Under the pieces are notes generated by a model. The model was not told where the DNA came from. It saw nothing but the letters and a program-made list of their open reading frames with translations, and searched no databases. From Pseudomonas sp. Fl4BN1 (lineage in GTDB: Bacteria; Pseudomonadota; Gammaproteobacteria; Pseudomonadales; Pseudomonadaceae), in the NCBI RefSeq assembly GCF_009908285.1, contig NZ_JAAARM010000006.1, positions 1 through 64,000 of the forward strand: DNA of 64,000 nucleotides, read 5' to 3'. Numbering within the stretch: position 1 is the first letter of the stretch; the number at the start of each line of letters is the position of its first letter. Shown here piece by piece: positions 20,279 to 31,282 of this stretch. The position numbers were made by a program, and so were the translations under genes.

Positions 20279-21493
20279 ATGAAATTGCCGATTTACCTTG
20301 ATTACTCAGCGACTACACCGGTTGATCCGCGCGTCGCGCAAAAGATGAGTGAGTGCCTGCTGGTCGACGGAAACTTCGGTAACCCGGCGTCCCGCTCCCA
20401 CGTGTTCGGCTGGAAAGCCGAAGAGTCGGTGGAAAATGCCCGTCGCCAAGTGGCTGACCTGGTCAACGCCGACCCGCGTGAAATCGTCTGGACCTCCGGT
20501 GCTACCGAGTCCGACAACCTGGCAATCAAGGGCGTCGCGCATTTCTACCACACCAAGGGCAAGCACCTGATCACCTCGAAGATCGAGCACAAGGCTGTCC
20601 TGGACACCATGCGCCAACTCGAGCGTGAAGGCTTCGAAGTCACCTACATCGAGCCTGGCGAAGACGGCCTGATCACTCCAGCCATGGTTGAAGCCGCGCT
20701 GCGTGACGACACCATCCTGGTTTCGATCATGCACGTGAACAACGAAATCGGCACCGTCAACGACATCGCTGCGATTGGCGAGCTGACTCGCTCCAAAGGC
20801 ATTCTGTTCCACGTCGACGGCGCCCAGTCCACCGGCAAGGTCGAGATCGACCTGCAGGCCCTGAAAGTCGACCTGATGTCCTTCTGTGCTCACAAAACTT
20901 ATGGCCCTAAAGGCATTGGCGCGCTGTACGTCAGCCGCAAGCCTCGTGTGCGCCTGGAAGCCGCCATGCACGGCGGCGGTCACGAGCGCGGCATGCGTTC
21001 CGGTACCCTGGCCACTCACCAGATCGTCGGCATGGGCGAAGCCTTCCGCCTCGCCAAGGAAGACATGGTGGCCGAGAACCTGCGCATCAAGGCCCTGAGT
21101 GACCGCTTCTACAAGCAGGTCGAGCATCTGGAAGAGCTGTACATCAATGGCAGCATGATCGCCCGTGTGCCGCACAACCTGAACCTGAGCTTCAACTACG
21201 TTGAAGGCGAATCGCTGATCATGGCCCTCAAGGACCTGGCAGTGTCTTCCGGTTCCGCTTGTACTTCGGCCTCCCTGGAGCCTTCGTACGTGCTGCGCGC
21301 CCTGGGTCGCAACGATGAGTTGGCCCACAGCTCGATCCGCTTCACCTTTGGTCGCTTCACCACCGAAGAAGAAATCGATTACGCGGCGCAGAAAGTTTGC
21401 GAAGCCGTCACCAAGCTGCGCGCTCTGTCGCCGCTGTGGGACATGTACAAAGACGGTGTCGATATCTCGAAAATCGAGTGGGCGGCGCACTGA
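20279..21493 (+). CDS. iscS: Cysteine desulfurase IscS
   Basis: 404 residues. PLP enzyme that takes sulfur from cysteine and hands it to IscU, and to tRNA thiolation pathways. PLP-lysine in [28 protein letters not shown] near residue 75, and the mobile persulfide cysteine in [25 protein letters not shown] precedes the ATG. Confidence 0.98.
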   Translation: MKLPIYLDYSATTPVDPRVAQKMSECLLVDGNFGNPASRSHVFGWKAEESVENARRQVADLVNADPREIVWTSGATESDNLAIKGVAHFYHTKGKHLITSKIEHKAVLDTMRQLEREGFEVTYIEPGEDGLITPAMVEAALRDDTILVSIMHVNNEIGTVNDIAAIGELTRSKGILFHVDGAQSTGKVEIDLQALKVDLMSFCAHKTYGPKGIGALYVSRKPRVRLEAAMHGGGHERGMRSGTLATHQIVGMGEAFRLAKEDMVAENLRIKALSDRFYKQVEHLEELYINGSMIARVPHNLNLSFNYVEGESLIMALKDLAVSSGSACTSASLEPSYVLRALGRNDELAHSSIRFTFGRFTTEEEIDYAAQKVCEAVTKLRALSPLWDMYKDGVDISKIEWAAH

Positions 21494-21587
21494 ATATAAG
21501 TCGCCGCACAGGGTTCTGTAGAGCGTACCGATAACGGCGATTTGCAGAACCCCAGAGCGACTCTCTGATGAGTGAGGATTAAGAATC

Positions 21588-21974
21588 ATGGCTTACAGCG
21601 AAAAGGTCATCGACCACTACGAGAACCCGCGCAACGTCGGCAAGATGGATGCGGAAGATCCGGATGTCGGCACCGGCATGGTCGGTGCTCCTGCCTGCGG
21701 CGACGTGATGCGCCTGCAGATCAAGGTCAACGAGCAGGGCATCATCGAAGATGCCAAGTTCAAGACGTATGGCTGCGGTTCGGCAATCGCCTCCAGCTCC
21801 CTCGCCACTGAGTGGATGAAGGGCAAGACCCTGGATGAAGCCGAAACCATCAAGAACACTCAGCTGGCTGAAGAGCTGGCCCTGCCTCCAGTGAAGATCC
21901 ACTGCTCGGTACTTGCCGAAGACGCCATCAAGGCGGCTGTTCGCGACTACAAGCAGAAGAAAGGCTTGATCTGA
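21588..21974 (+). CDS. iscU: Fe-S cluster scaffold IscU
   Basis: 128 residues. The three cluster-ligand cysteines are in GAPACGDV, KTYGCGSAIASSS and KIHCSVLAEDAI, and LPPVK, the segment bound by HscA, is present. It builds nascent clusters on sulfur from IscS; release is driven by HscB/HscA encoded downstream. Confidence 0.98.
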   Translation: MAYSEKVIDHYENPRNVGKMDAEDPDVGTGMVGAPACGDVMRLQIKVNEQGIIEDAKFKTYGCGSAIASSSLATEWMKGKTLDEAETIKNTQLAEELALPPVKIHCSVLAEDAIKAAVRDYKQKKGLI

Positions 21975-22016
21975 TCGATCGGCTTTCACAGATTTGGCGA
22001 CAAGTAAGGAGTCACG

Positions 22017-22340
22017 ATGGCTATCAGCATGACAGAAGCGGCTGCTCAACACGTGCGACGTTCCCTCAATGGGCGCGGCAAGGGTGATGGGATTCGCCTG
22101 GGTGTTCGCACCACGGGCTGTTCCGGCCTTGCCTATGTGCTGGAGTTCGTCGACGAGGTTGGCGAGGACGATCAAGTGTTCGAGAGTCACGGCGAGAAAG
22201 TGATCATCGACCCGAAAAGCCTGACCTATCTGGATGGCACTGAGCTTGATTTCGTCAAGGAAGGGTTGAACGAAGGCTTCAAGTTCAACAACCCCAACGT
22301 GCGCGGTGAGTGTGGCTGCGGCGAAAGCTTCAACATCTGA
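22017..22340 (+). CDS. iscA: A-type Fe-S carrier IscA
   Basis: 107 residues. The A-type cysteines are visible as [10 protein letters not shown] and the C-terminal GECGCGESF. It carries iron or [4Fe-4S] clusters to target enzymes. AAGGAG precedes the ATG. hscB starts nine bases after its stop. Confidence 0.97.
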   Translation: MAISMTEAAAQHVRRSLNGRGKGDGIRLGVRTTGCSGLAYVLEFVDEVGEDDQVFESHGEKVIIDPKSLTYLDGTELDFVKEGLNEGFKFNNPNVRGECGCGESFNI

Positions 22341-22348
22341 GGCTTCTC

Positions 22349-22870
22349 GTGGGTACTCCTTGTCATTTCGCTTTATTTGAGCTGCAACCGAGCTTCCGCC
22401 TGGATCTCGAACAGCTGGCCGCGCGCTACCGTGAGTTGGCGCGTGGAGTTCATCCGGACCGTTTTGCCGATGCTTCCGAGCGCGAGCAGCGTCTGGCCCT
22501 GGAGCAGTCGGCAAGCCTCAATGAGGCTTACCAGACCCTCAAGAGTCCGCCCAAGCGCGCCCGTTATCTCCTGGCCTTGAATGGCGGTGAGTTGCCGCTG
22601 GAAGTCACGGTGCATGATCCGGAGTTTCTTCTGCAGCAGATGCAATGGCGCGAAGAGCTCGAAGACTTGCAGGACAGTGCCGATCTGGCTGGAGTGGCCG
22701 CGTTCAAGCGTCGACTCAAGACGGCTCAGGATGAACTGAACGAAAGCTTCGCAGCCTGTTGGGATGATGCAGCGCAGCGCGAACAGGCCGAACGCCTGAT
22801 GCGGCGCATGCAGTTCCTCGACAAGCTCACCTACGAAGTGCGCCAATTAGAAGAGCGCCTCGACGATTAA
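22349..22870 (+). CDS. hscB: Fe-S co-chaperone HscB
   Basis: 173 residues from a GTG start ([15 protein letters not shown]), the usual family N-terminus; the open frame can be extended into iscA but without protein similarity. J-domain with the HPDRF motif that stimulates HscA ATPase, and a C-terminal three-helix domain ([13 protein letters not shown]) that binds IscU. Confidence 0.95.
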   Translation: MGTPCHFALFELQPSFRLDLEQLAARYRELARGVHPDRFADASEREQRLALEQSASLNEAYQTLKSPPKRARYLLALNGGELPLEVTVHDPEFLLQQMQWREELEDLQDSADLAGVAAFKRRLKTAQDELNESFAACWDDAAQREQAERLMRRMQFLDKLTYEVRQLEERLDD

Positions 22871-22921
22871 CCCAGTGCCGCTCCGGTCGCACGCCTGATA
22901 TACAGATAAGTCCAGATAAGC

Positions 22922-24784
22922 ATGGCCCTACTGCAGATCGCCGAACCCGGCCAAAGTCCTCAACCGCACCAGCGTCGCCTGGCTGTGGGGATCGACTTGG
23001 GTACTACCAATTCGCTGGTCGCTGCCTTGCGCAGTGGTCTTTCCGAGCCTCTGGCCGACGCGCAGGGTCAGGTGATTCTGCCGTCCGCCGTGCGTTATCA
23101 CGCCGACCGCGTCGAAGTGGGCGAATCCGCTCGCCTGGCAGCGCCCACTGATCCTCTGAATACCGTGCTTTCGGTCAAGCGCCTGATGGGGCGCGGCCTG
23201 GCCGACGTCAAGCAGCTGGGTGAGCAGCTCCCCTATCGCTTTGTCGATGGTGAGTCGCACATGCCTTTCATTGAGACTATCCAGGGGCCGAAGAGCCCGG
23301 TGGAAGTGTCTGCTGAAGTGCTCAAGGTCCTGCGCCAGCGTGCCGAAGCGACCCTGGGTGGCGAGTTGGTAGGGGCAGTGATTACTGTTCCTGCATATTT
23401 CGATGATGCGCAGCGCCAAGCTACCAAGGACGCGGCCAAGCTGGCTGGTCTCAATGTGCTGCGCCTGCTCAATGAGCCGACCGCGGCTGCCGTGGCCTAT
23501 GGTTTGGACCAGCACGCCGAAGGCGTGGTGGCGATCTACGACCTGGGCGGCGGTACTTTCGATATCTCCATTCTGCGCCTGACCGGCGGTGTCTTCGAAG
23601 TGCTGGCCACCGGTGGCGATACTGCGCTGGGCGGTGACGATTTCGATCACGCCATTGCCAGTTGGATCATCGAGGGCGCCGGCTTGTCTGCGGACCTGGA
23701 TCCAGGAACTCAGCGCAGTCTGCTGCAAACTGCTTGCGCGGCCAAGGAAGCCTTGACCAGTGCCGCTTCGGTGGACGTGGTATACGGCGACTGGCGCGCA
23801 GCGCTGACCCGTGAAACCTTCGATTCCCTGATCGAGCCTTTGGTTGCCCGAAGCCTGAAAGCTTGCCGCCGCGCTGTACGTGATTCCAATGTCGAGTTGG
23901 AAGAAGTGCAGGCAGTGGTCATGGTCGGCGGTTCGACTCGCGTACCACGGGTGCGTGAAGCGGTCGCTGAAATGTTCGGTCGCCAGCCGTTGACCGAGAT
24001 CGATCCGGATCAGGTGGTGGCCATTGGTGCTGCGATCCAGGCCGATACTTTGGCGGGCAACAAGCGTGAAGGCGGTGAGTTGCTGCTGCTGGACGTGATT
24101 CCGCTGTCCTTGGGGTTGGAAACCATGGGCGGGCTGATGGAGAAGGTGATTCCGCGCAACACCACCATCCCGGTTGCTCGTGCCCAGGACTTCACCACCT
24201 ACAAGGATGGCCAGACGGCCATGATGATTCACGTGCTGCAAGGCGAGCGCGAGCTGATCAGTGACTGCCGCTCCCTGGCGCGTTTTGAATTGCGTGGCAT
24301 CCCGCCGATGGTGGCTGGTGCGGCGAAAATTCGCGTGACCTTCCAGGTCGACGCCGATGGCCTGCTCAGCGTTTCTGCACGGGAGCTGGGCTCGGGTGTT
24401 GAAGCCAGTATCCAGGTCAAGCCGTCCTACGGCCTGACCGATGGTGAAATTGCCAAGATGCTCAAGGATTCCTTCCAGCATGCCAGCGACGACAAAGTGG
24501 CTCGTGTGCTGCGTGAGCAGCAGGTTGATGCTCAGCGTCTGATCGAGGCCGTACAGGGTGCACTGGAGGCTGATGGTGATCGCCTGCTGGACGCCGAAGA
24601 GCGCATGGTCATCGAGTTGCAGATGCAGGAACTGAGTGAATTGATGCGTGGCACCGATGGTTATGCCATCGAGCAGCAGACCAAGCGTCTGTCGCAAGTG
24701 ACCGACGCCTTTGCTGCCCGCCGTCTGGATTCGACCGTGAAAGCCGCTCTGGCGGGGCGCAACCTGAATGAAATCGAGGAATAA
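22922..24784 (+). CDS. hscA: Fe-S chaperone HscA (Hsp70 family)
   Basis: 620 residues. The ATPase domain starts at [16 protein letters not shown] and contains [14 protein letters not shown] and [15 protein letters not shown]; the substrate-binding domain follows from about residue 390. Cytoplasmic Hsp70 specialised for releasing clusters from IscU with HscB. Three bases separate it from fdx. Confidence 0.98.
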   Translation: MALLQIAEPGQSPQPHQRRLAVGIDLGTTNSLVAALRSGLSEPLADAQGQVILPSAVRYHADRVEVGESARLAAPTDPLNTVLSVKRLMGRGLADVKQLGEQLPYRFVDGESHMPFIETIQGPKSPVEVSAEVLKVLRQRAEATLGGELVGAVITVPAYFDDAQRQATKDAAKLAGLNVLRLLNEPTAAAVAYGLDQHAEGVVAIYDLGGGTFDISILRLTGGVFEVLATGGDTALGGDDFDHAIASWIIEGAGLSADLDPGTQRSLLQTACAAKEALTSAASVDVVYGDWRAALTRETFDSLIEPLVARSLKACRRAVRDSNVELEEVQAVVMVGGSTRVPRVREAVAEMFGRQPLTEIDPDQVVAIGAAIQADTLAGNKREGGELLLLDVIPLSLGLETMGGLMEKVIPRNTTIPVARAQDFTTYKDGQTAMMIHVLQGERELISDCRSLARFELRGIPPMVAGAAKIRVTFQVDADGLLSVSARELGSGVEASIQVKPSYGLTDGEIAKMLKDSFQHASDDKVARVLREQQVDAQRLIEAVQGALEADGDRLLDAEERMVIELQMQELSELMRGTDGYAIEQQTKRLSQVTDAFAARRLDSTVKAALAGRNLNEIEE

Positions 24785-24787
24785 CTG

Positions 24788-25129
24788 ATGCCGCAGATCA
24801 TTTTTCTGCCACACGCCGTGTACTGCCCGGACGGTCTGGTTGTCGAGGTCGAGCCCGGCGTTTCGGTGCTCGACGTTGCCCATGACCACCATATCGAGAT
24901 CGAGAGCGCCTGTGGTGGCGTCTGTGCCTGCACCACCTGTCACTGCATCATTCGCGAAGGGTTCGATTCGCTGAACGAGGCTGACGAGCTGGAAGAAGAC
25001 TTGCTGGACAAGGCTTGGGGCCTGGAAGCACAGTCGCGCTTGTCGTGCCAGGCGATCGTCGGCGACGAAGACCTGACCGTTGAAATTCCCAAGTATTCAC
25101 TCAACCATGCCGCCGAAGCGCCGCACTGA
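24788..25129 (+). CDS. fdx: ISC-type [2Fe-2S] ferredoxin
   Basis: 113 residues. Adrenodoxin-type ferredoxin with cluster cysteines in ACGGVCACTTCHCII and later LSCQAI. It supplies electrons for cluster assembly. Confidence 0.97.
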   Translation: MPQIIFLPHAVYCPDGLVVEVEPGVSVLDVAHDHHIEIESACGGVCACTTCHCIIREGFDSLNEADELEEDLLDKAWGLEAQSRLSCQAIVGDEDLTVEIPKYSLNHAAEAPH

Positions 25130-25143
25130 TTCAAGGAGCCGTC

Positions 25144-25344
25144 ATGAGTCTGCAGTGGGTTGATGTACTGGAAATCGCGATCCAGCTGGCTGAGTCCAAG
25201 CCAGATGTAGATCCGCGCTATGTGAACTTTGTCGACCTGCACCAATGGGTTCTGGCATTGCCAGAGTTCAGCGACGATCCGGCTCGCGGAGGCGAGAAGG
25301 TTCTTGAAGCAATTCAGGCCGCCTGGATCGACGAAGCGGACTGA
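25144..25344 (+). CDS. iscX: Fe-S assembly protein IscX
   Basis: 66 residues, small acidic protein (WVDVLEIAIQLAESKPDVDP, FVDLHQWVLALPEF) that binds IscS and modulates its activity. Last gene of the isc unit, followed by the combined terminator/promoter. Confidence 0.96.
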   Translation: MSLQWVDVLEIAIQLAESKPDVDPRYVNFVDLHQWVLALPEFSDDPARGGEKVLEAIQAAWIDEAD

Positions 25345-25362
25345 ATCCGCGGGCTACGCAGT

Positions 25363-25408
25363 TAGGCAATCCCTATAAACCCGCGTATAATTCGCGGGTT
25401 TAATTTTT
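25363..25408 (+). promoter_or_regulatory. Overlapping isc terminator and ndk promoter
   Basis: A hairpin with nine-base arms AAACCCGCG (25377) and CGCGGGTTT (25393) is followed by TAATTTTT. Its loop is TATAATT, so a consensus -10 box TATAAT (25386-25391) sits in the loop, 17 bases after TAGGCA (-35). The same bases probably terminate isc and start ndk transcription. Confidence 0.7.
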
Positions 25409-25438
25409 CGCTTTAATCACCGTTTCTGGAGTTACACC

Positions 25439-25864
25439 ATGGCTGTTCAACGTACTTTCTCCATCATCAAGCCTGACGCTGTTGCAAAAAACGTTATCGG
25501 CGAGATCACCACCCGTTTCGAAAAAGCTGGCCTGCGCGTTGTAGCTTCGAAACTGAAGCAACTGTCGAAAGCTGAAGCTGAAGGCTTCTACGCTGAGCAC
25601 AGCGCTCGTGGTTTCTTCGGCGATCTGGTTGCTTTCATGATCTCTGGCCCGGTTGTTGTTCAGGTTCTGGAAGGCGAAAACGCTATCGCTCTGAACCGTG
25701 AGCTGATGGGCGCTACCAACCCTAAAGAAGCTGCTGCCGGCACCATCCGTGCTGACTTCGCTGACTCCATCGATGCCAACGCTGTGCACGGTTCGGACTC
25801 CGAAGCCGCTGCTGCTCGCGAAATCTCGTACTTCTTCGCAGCTACTGAAGTAACCACTCGCTAA
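25439..25864 (+). CDS. ndk: Nucleoside diphosphate kinase
   Basis: 141 residues. Balances nucleoside triphosphate pools through a phospho-histidine; the catalytic His lies in NAVHGSDS (about residue 117), with SIIKPDAV at the start. Codon use is that of a highly expressed gene (strong preference for GCT, GTT and CGT), unlike its neighbours. Confidence 0.98.
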   Translation: MAVQRTFSIIKPDAVAKNVIGEITTRFEKAGLRVVASKLKQLSKAEAEGFYAEHSARGFFGDLVAFMISGPVVVQVLEGENAIALNRELMGATNPKEAAAGTIRADFADSIDANAVHGSDSEAAAAREISYFFAATEVTTR

Positions 25865-25892
25865 GCATTGGCTTATGAGTGAAGGTGAATCC

Positions 25893-27041
25893 ATGACTAC
25901 ATCGACTGCAAAAACTAACCTGCTGGGTCTGACTCAGCTGGAAATGGAAAAATTCTTCGACTCAATCGGGGAGAAGCGTTTCCGTGCCGGTCAGGTAATG
26001 AAGTGGATTCACCATCTTGGCGTCGATGATTTCGACGCCATGACGAACGTCAGCAAGGCCTTGCGCGACAAGCTCAAGGTTATTGCCGAAGTTCGCGGTC
26101 CCGAAGTGGTCAGCGAGGACATCTCCAGCGACGGCACCCGTAAATGGGTGGTGCGCGTGGCGTCCGGCAGCTGCGTCGAGACCGTGTACATCCCCCAGGG
26201 CAAGCGCGGCACTCTGTGCGTTTCGTCCCAGGCAGGCTGTGCCCTGGATTGCAGCTTCTGCTCCACCGGCAAGCAAGGCTTCAACAGTAACCTCACCGCC
26301 GCCGAAGTCATCGGCCAGGTGTGGATTGCCAACAAATCTTTTGGCAGCGTCCCGGCAACCGTCGACCGTGCCATCACCAACGTGGTGATGATGGGCATGG
26401 GTGAGCCGCTGCTGAACTTCGACAACGTGGTTGCGGCCATGCACCTGATGATGGACGACCTGGGCTACGGCATTTCCAAGCGCCGTGTGACCCTGTCGAC
26501 CTCCGGCGTGGTACCGATGATTGATGAGCTGGCCAAGCACATCGACGTCTCCCTGGCGTTGTCGCTGCACGCACCGAATGATGCATTGCGTAACCAGTTG
26601 GTGCCGATCAACAAGAAGTATCCGCTGAAGATGCTTCTCGAGTCGTGCCAGCGCTATATGTCCTCCCTGGGCGAGAAGCGTGTGCTGACCATCGAGTACA
26701 CCCTGCTCAAGGACATCAACGACAAGCTGGAACACGCGACGGAAATGGTCGAGTTGCTCAAGGATATTCCTTGCAAGATCAACCTGATCCCGTTTAACCC
26801 CTTCCCGCATTCTGGGTATGAGCGTCCAAGCAACAACGCCATTCGTCGCTTTCAGGACCAACTGCACCATGCCGGCTTCAATGTCACCGTGCGTACGACC
26901 CGTGGTGAAGATATCGATGCCGCCTGCGGTCAGTTGGTAGGGCAGGTGCTTGATCGCACCCGGCGCAGCGAACGCTATATCGCCGTGCGCGAATTGAGCG
27001 CCGACGCCGATATGCCGCAAAGCGCTGCGACCCGTACCTGA
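25893..27041 (+). CDS. rlmN: 23S rRNA/tRNA adenine-C2 methyltransferase RlmN
   Basis: 382 residues from MTTSTAKTN, preceded by AAGGTGA; an ATG six codons earlier is less likely. Radical-SAM enzyme methylating A2503 of 23S rRNA and A37 of some tRNAs. Cluster motif CALDCSFC, the [12 protein letters not shown] segment, and a catalytic cysteine near the C-terminus in DIDAACGQL. Start of the conserved rlmN-pilW-rodZ-ispG-hisS unit. Confidence 0.97.
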   Translation: MTTSTAKTNLLGLTQLEMEKFFDSIGEKRFRAGQVMKWIHHLGVDDFDAMTNVSKALRDKLKVIAEVRGPEVVSEDISSDGTRKWVVRVASGSCVETVYIPQGKRGTLCVSSQAGCALDCSFCSTGKQGFNSNLTAAEVIGQVWIANKSFGSVPATVDRAITNVVMMGMGEPLLNFDNVVAAMHLMMDDLGYGISKRRVTLSTSGVVPMIDELAKHIDVSLALSLHAPNDALRNQLVPINKKYPLKMLLESCQRYMSSLGEKRVLTIEYTLLKDINDKLEHATEMVELLKDIPCKINLIPFNPFPHSGYERPSNNAIRRFQDQLHHAGFNVTVRTTRGEDIDAACGQLVGQVLDRTRRSERYIAVRELSADADMPQSAATRT

Positions 27042-27053
27042 GAGAGGATCTCC

Positions 27054-27812
27054 ATGGCTCTGCGCTTCGCGCTGCTCCTGCTTGTTGCCAGCCTCTGTGC
27101 TGGCTGTGTTCTATCGGGTGATTCCAACCCGATGAGCACCAGCAAGGGGCGTGATGAGGCGCGTGAGGCTTATGTGCAGTTGGGCCTGGGTTATTTGCAG
27201 CAGGGGATGAGCGAGCGGGCCAAGGTGCCCCTGAAAAAAGCTCTTGAACTGGCCCCGGGCGATGCTGATGTCAATGCGGCACTGGCACTGGCGTTTCAAG
27301 CTGAGATGGAACCAGTGCTTGCCGAAGAGTATTTTCGCAAGGCCCTGGCGGCGCGCCCTGACAGTGCGCGGATCCTCAATAACTACGGCAGCTTGCTCTT
27401 CGCAGAAAAACGTTACAAAGAGGCTTATCAGCGCTTCGAGCAAGCGGCTGCTGATACTCTGTATCCCGAGCGTTCCCGAGTGTTTGAAAACCTCGGTATG
27501 ACCGCTTCGAAGCTGGGCCAGCGTGAGCTGGCCCAGTTACAACTGGAAAAAGCCCTGCGCCTGAATCACCAACAGCCTCGAGCATTGCTGGAAATGGCTG
27601 AGTTGTCTTACGAAGACAGGCATTATGTGCCCGCGCGTGACTATTACGATCGTTTTAGCCTGCTCGACGAGCAAAATGCACGTAGTCTATTGCTCGGCGT
27701 TCGGCTGGCAACGGTATTCGAAGATCGCGACAAGGCCGCCAGTTACGGTCTGCAACTAAAACGACTTTATCCCGGTACGCCGGAATATCAGCAATACCTG
27801 TCGGAGCAATGA
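27054..27812 (+). CDS. pilW: Type IV pilus assembly lipoprotein PilW/PilF
   Basis: 252 residues. Lipoprotein signal ending LCAGC, then tetratricopeptide repeats (VQLGLGYLQQGMSERAKVPLKKALEL and following). This outer-membrane pilotin is needed for multimerisation of the PilQ secretin; the name is pilF in P. aeruginosa. Its stop overlaps the rodZ start (ATGA). Confidence 0.93.
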   Translation: MALRFALLLLVASLCAGCVLSGDSNPMSTSKGRDEAREAYVQLGLGYLQQGMSERAKVPLKKALELAPGDADVNAALALAFQAEMEPVLAEEYFRKALAARPDSARILNNYGSLLFAEKRYKEAYQRFEQAAADTLYPERSRVFENLGMTASKLGQRELAQLQLEKALRLNHQQPRALLEMAELSYEDRHYVPARDYYDRFSLLDEQNARSLLLGVRLATVFEDRDKAASYGLQLKRLYPGTPEYQQYLSEQ

Positions 27813-28816
27813 TGAAAGCGGCGCATCCCGAAGTTCAAGCAGTGACTCGCGTAAACCCCGGTGAGACCCTGCGTCAGGCCCGCGAAAGCAATAGTTGGTC
27901 GCTGGCTGAAGTAGCCCATAAGCTCAACCTCACCGTGAGCTCCCTGAGCAACCTGGAAGCCGGCGCGTTCGACAAGCTGCCGGGGAACACCTTTGCCCGT
28001 GGCTATATTCGCGCCTATGCCAAGTTGCTGGGCATGGATCAGGCGGTTCTGGTCCGGGAGTTCGATCAGTACACCGGTACCGACTCCCAGGGCAGCAACG
28101 TTCATGCCCTGGGTCGTATCGAAGAGCCAGTACGGGTTTCCCACACCATCCTGCGCATTGTCAGCTTGCTGCTGCTGGTGGCTGTGGTGGGTGGTGGTTT
28201 TATCTGGTGGCAGGATCAATCCTCCTTGCGTGGCAAAGAGCCGATGTCGTTGAGTCCCGAGCACGTCGAGGTCGAAGGCGCAGACGGTACCACGCAGATT
28301 CACCCGATCGACGAACCGGAAGACCAGGCCGTTGCCGAGGGCCAGAGCGAAGCTGAGGCCAATGCCGCGCAAACCGAGAGTCTGGCGTCGGCCGAAGCTC
28401 CTGCTGCTGCACCATTAGTCTCGGCCTCGGTGGCGACGCCTGTCGCGCCAGTGGCTCCAGCGCATACCACGCCGGTTGTCGCACCCGTGGTCACGACTCC
28501 CGTGGTTCAGGCCGTTGCCCCAGCGGTCCCGGCAAACCCTGCCAGCGTGTCGTCTCCGGCAACTCCAGCAGCAGGCTCGGCCCAGGTACAGATCCAGTTC
28601 AGCGCCGACTGCTGGGCCCAGGTTACTGATGGCAATGGCAGGGTTCTGCTCAGCGCCCTCAAGCGCAAGGGTGAAACCATCGATGTCAGCGGCAAGCCGC
28701 CTTTTGCCGTGCGTCTGGGTTATGCCCGCGGCGCACAAATCACTTACAACGGTCAGGCGGTAGATATCGCCCCGTTCACCAGTGGCGAGACCGCTCGCCT
28801 GAAGTTAGGTCAATAA
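27809..28816 (+). CDS. rodZ: Cytoskeletal protein RodZ (HTH plus DUF4115)
   Basis: 335 residues. N-terminal helix-turn-helix (LRQARESNSWSLAEVAHKLNL) that contacts MreB, one membrane span (ILRIVSLLLLVAVVGGGFIWW, about 111-131), a long Ala/Pro/Val-rich periplasmic linker, and a C-terminal DUF4115 beta domain. It links MreB to the rod-shape machinery. Confidence 0.93.
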   Translation: MMKAAHPEVQAVTRVNPGETLRQARESNSWSLAEVAHKLNLTVSSLSNLEAGAFDKLPGNTFARGYIRAYAKLLGMDQAVLVREFDQYTGTDSQGSNVHALGRIEEPVRVSHTILRIVSLLLLVAVVGGGFIWWQDQSSLRGKEPMSLSPEHVEVEGADGTTQIHPIDEPEDQAVAEGQSEAEANAAQTESLASAEAPAAAPLVSASVATPVAPVAPAHTTPVVAPVVTTPVVQAVAPAVPANPASVSSPATPAAGSAQVQIQFSADCWAQVTDGNGRVLLSALKRKGETIDVSGKPPFAVRLGYARGAQITYNGQAVDIAPFTSGETARLKLGQ

Positions 28817-28819
28817 GTC

Positions 28820-29929
28820 ATGCACGGCGAATCTCCAATCAAGCGTCGCGAGTCCCGCAAGATCTGGGTCGGCTCGGTACCGGTCGGTGGCGATGCCCCG
28901 ATTGCAGTGCAGAGTATGACCAACAGCGATACCAACGACGTGGCTGCAACTGTGGCCCAGATCAACCGCCTGGAAGCTGCCGGTGTCGATATCGTGCGGA
29001 TTTCGGTACCGGACATGGACGCCGCCGAGGCGTTTGGCCGGATCAAGCAGTTGGTCAAGGTACCTCTGGTAGCCGATATTCATTTCGACTACAAAATCGC
29101 CTTGCGCGTGGCTGAGCTGGGTGTTGACTGCCTGCGGATCAATCCGGGCAACATTGGTCGCGAAGACCGAGTGCGTGCGGTGGTGGATGCCGCCCGTGAT
29201 CGCGGGATCCCGATTCGCATCGGGGTCAACGCCGGCTCCCTGGAAAAAGACCTGCAGAAGAAGTACGGCGAACCGACCCCAGCAGCGCTGGTAGAGTCGG
29301 CACTGCGTCACGTTGAGCACCTAGAGCGCCTGAACTTCAAGGATTTCAAGGTCAGTGTGAAGGCGTCGGACGTGTTCATGGCCGTTGAAGCCTACCGTTT
29401 GCTGGCCAAGGAAATCATCCAGCCCCTGCACCTGGGCATCACCGAAGCTGGTGGATTGCGCTCAGGCACGGTGAAATCTGCAGTCGGCCTCGGTATGCTG
29501 CTGGCCGAAGGAATTGGCGATACCATTCGCATCTCGTTGGCGGCCGACCCGGTCGAGGAAGTGAAGGTCGGCTACGACATTCTCAAGTCCCTGCACCTGC
29601 GTTCCCGTGGCATCAACTTCATTGCCTGCCCGAGTTGCTCGCGGCAGAACTTTGATGTGGTGAAAACCATGAACGAGTTGGAAGTGCGCCTTGAAGACTT
29701 GCTGGTGCCTATGGATGTCGCAGTGATCGGTTGCGTGGTCAACGGCCCGGGTGAAGCCAAAGAGGCGCACATTGGCCTGACCGGCGGCACACCGAACCTG
29801 ATCTATATCGATGGCAAGCCAGCGCAGAAACTGACCAATGACAATCTGGTGGAAGAGCTTGAAAGGCTGATCCGGCAGAAGGCGGCCGAAAAGGTCGAAG
29901 CCGACGCGGCGCTGATCGCCCGCGGCTAA
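28820..29929 (+). CDS. ispG: 4-Hydroxy-3-methylbut-2-enyl diphosphate synthase IspG
   Basis: 369 residues. Penultimate enzyme of the MEP isoprenoid pathway. TIM-barrel start ([20 protein letters not shown]) and the [4Fe-4S] cysteines in [10 protein letters not shown] and [11 protein letters not shown]. Being an Fe-S enzyme it depends on the isc system encoded a few kilobases away. Confidence 0.97.
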   Translation: MHGESPIKRRESRKIWVGSVPVGGDAPIAVQSMTNSDTNDVAATVAQINRLEAAGVDIVRISVPDMDAAEAFGRIKQLVKVPLVADIHFDYKIALRVAELGVDCLRINPGNIGREDRVRAVVDAARDRGIPIRIGVNAGSLEKDLQKKYGEPTPAALVESALRHVEHLERLNFKDFKVSVKASDVFMAVEAYRLLAKEIIQPLHLGITEAGGLRSGTVKSAVGLGMLLAEGIGDTIRISLAADPVEEVKVGYDILKSLHLRSRGINFIACPSCSRQNFDVVKTMNELEVRLEDLLVPMDVAVIGCVVNGPGEAKEAHIGLTGGTPNLIYIDGKPAQKLTNDNLVEELERLIRQKAAEKVEADAALIARG

Positions 29930-29952
29930 CCGAACGTATTTAAGGATTTTTT

Positions 29953-31242
29953 GTGAGCAAGTCTCTGCAAGCCATTCGTGGCATGAATGACATCCTGCCC
30001 GAGCAGACGCCCCTGTGGCGCTACTTCGAGGGCACCGTGGCGCGTCTGCTGGATAACTACGGTTACAAGCAGATCCGCATGCCGATCGTCGAGTTCACCG
30101 AGCTGTTCAAGCGCTCCATCGGTGAAGTGACTGACATCGTCGAAAAAGAGATGTACACCTTCGAAGACCGTAACGGCGACTCCCTGACCCTGCGTCCGGA
30201 AGGTACCGCGGCTTGCGTACGCGCAGCGCTGGAGCACGGCATCACTGGCGGTGGCCAGGTGCAGAAACTCTGGTACATCGGCCCGATGTTCCGCCACGAG
30301 CGCCCGCAGAAGGGTCGCTATCGTCAGTTCCACCAGATCGGTTGTGAGGTATTCAACCTGGATGGTCCCGACATCGATGCCGAGTTGATCGTGCTGACGT
30401 GGCGCTTGTGGGGCGAGTTGGGTATCCGTGATGCGGTCAAGCTCGAACTCAATAGCCTGGGCACCAGCGAAGCGCGCGCGCGTTATCGCGAGGCGTTGGT
30501 CGAGTTTCTCTCTGCGCGCCTGGACCAGTTGGATGAAGACAGCCAGCGCCGTCTGAAGACCAATCCACTGCGAGTCCTCGATACCAAGCACCCCGAGACT
30601 CAAGCCGTTCTGGTGGATGCCCCGAAACTGGCCGACTATCTCGACGAAGAGTCCCGTGTGCATTTCGAGGGCCTTAAGGCTCGCCTGGATGCTGCCGGTA
30701 TTCCGTATGTGATCAATCCCAAGCTGGTTCGCGGCCTGGATTACTACAGCAAGACCGTTTTCGAGTGGGTCACCGACAAGCTCGGTGCCCAGGGCACTGT
30801 CTGTGCTGGCGGCCGTTACGACGGTCTGGTCGAGCAAATGGGCGGCAAGCCGACCCCGGGCGTTGGTTTCGCCATGGGTATCGAGCGCCTGGTACTGCTG
30901 CTGGAAACCCTGGAGCAGATCCCGCAAGAGATTTCCCGTCAGGTTGACGTCTACCTCTGTGCCTTTGGTGAGGCCGCCGAGCTGGCAGCACTGGCCCTGA
31001 GTGAGCGTGTGCGTGATCAGTTGCCGAACCTGCGTCTGCAGGTCAACGCCGGCGCTGGCAGCTTCAAGAGCCAATTCAAAAAGGCCGACAAGAGCGGTGC
31101 GCTGTACGCGCTGATCCTCGGTGACGACGAACTGGCCCAGCAAGTGGTAGGTTTCAAACCCCTGCGTGGCCAGGGTGAACAACAAAGCATTGCCTGGGAT
31201 GCACTCGCTGCGCACCTGGCCACCTGCGTCGTGCAGGGTTGA
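29953..31242 (+). CDS. hisS: Histidyl-tRNA synthetase
   Basis: 429 residues from a GTG start with AAGGA upstream. Class II synthetase motifs: motif 2 [16 protein letters not shown], the histidine motif [12 protein letters not shown], and [14 protein letters not shown]-terminal anticodon-binding domain from about residue 330. Confidence 0.98.
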   Translation: MSKSLQAIRGMNDILPEQTPLWRYFEGTVARLLDNYGYKQIRMPIVEFTELFKRSIGEVTDIVEKEMYTFEDRNGDSLTLRPEGTAACVRAALEHGITGGGQVQKLWYIGPMFRHERPQKGRYRQFHQIGCEVFNLDGPDIDAELIVLTWRLWGELGIRDAVKLELNSLGTSEARARYREALVEFLSARLDQLDEDSQRRLKTNPLRVLDTKHPETQAVLVDAPKLADYLDEESRVHFEGLKARLDAAGIPYVINPKLVRGLDYYSKTVFEWVTDKLGAQGTVCAGGRYDGLVEQMGGKPTPGVGFAMGIERLVLLLETLEQIPQEISRQVDVYLCAFGEAAELAALALSERVRDQLPNLRLQVNAGAGSFKSQFKKADKSGALYALILGDDELAQQVVGFKPLRGQGEQQSIAWDALAAHLATCVVQG

Positions 31243-31282
31243 AGCTGTCAAACAGCCGATTTAGCGAATAAGGAGTATTGGG

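Noticed and set aside
22928..24943. 671-codon minus-strand frame opposite hscA
   Set aside because: Shadow of hscA/fdx codon structure, with no recognisable domain.
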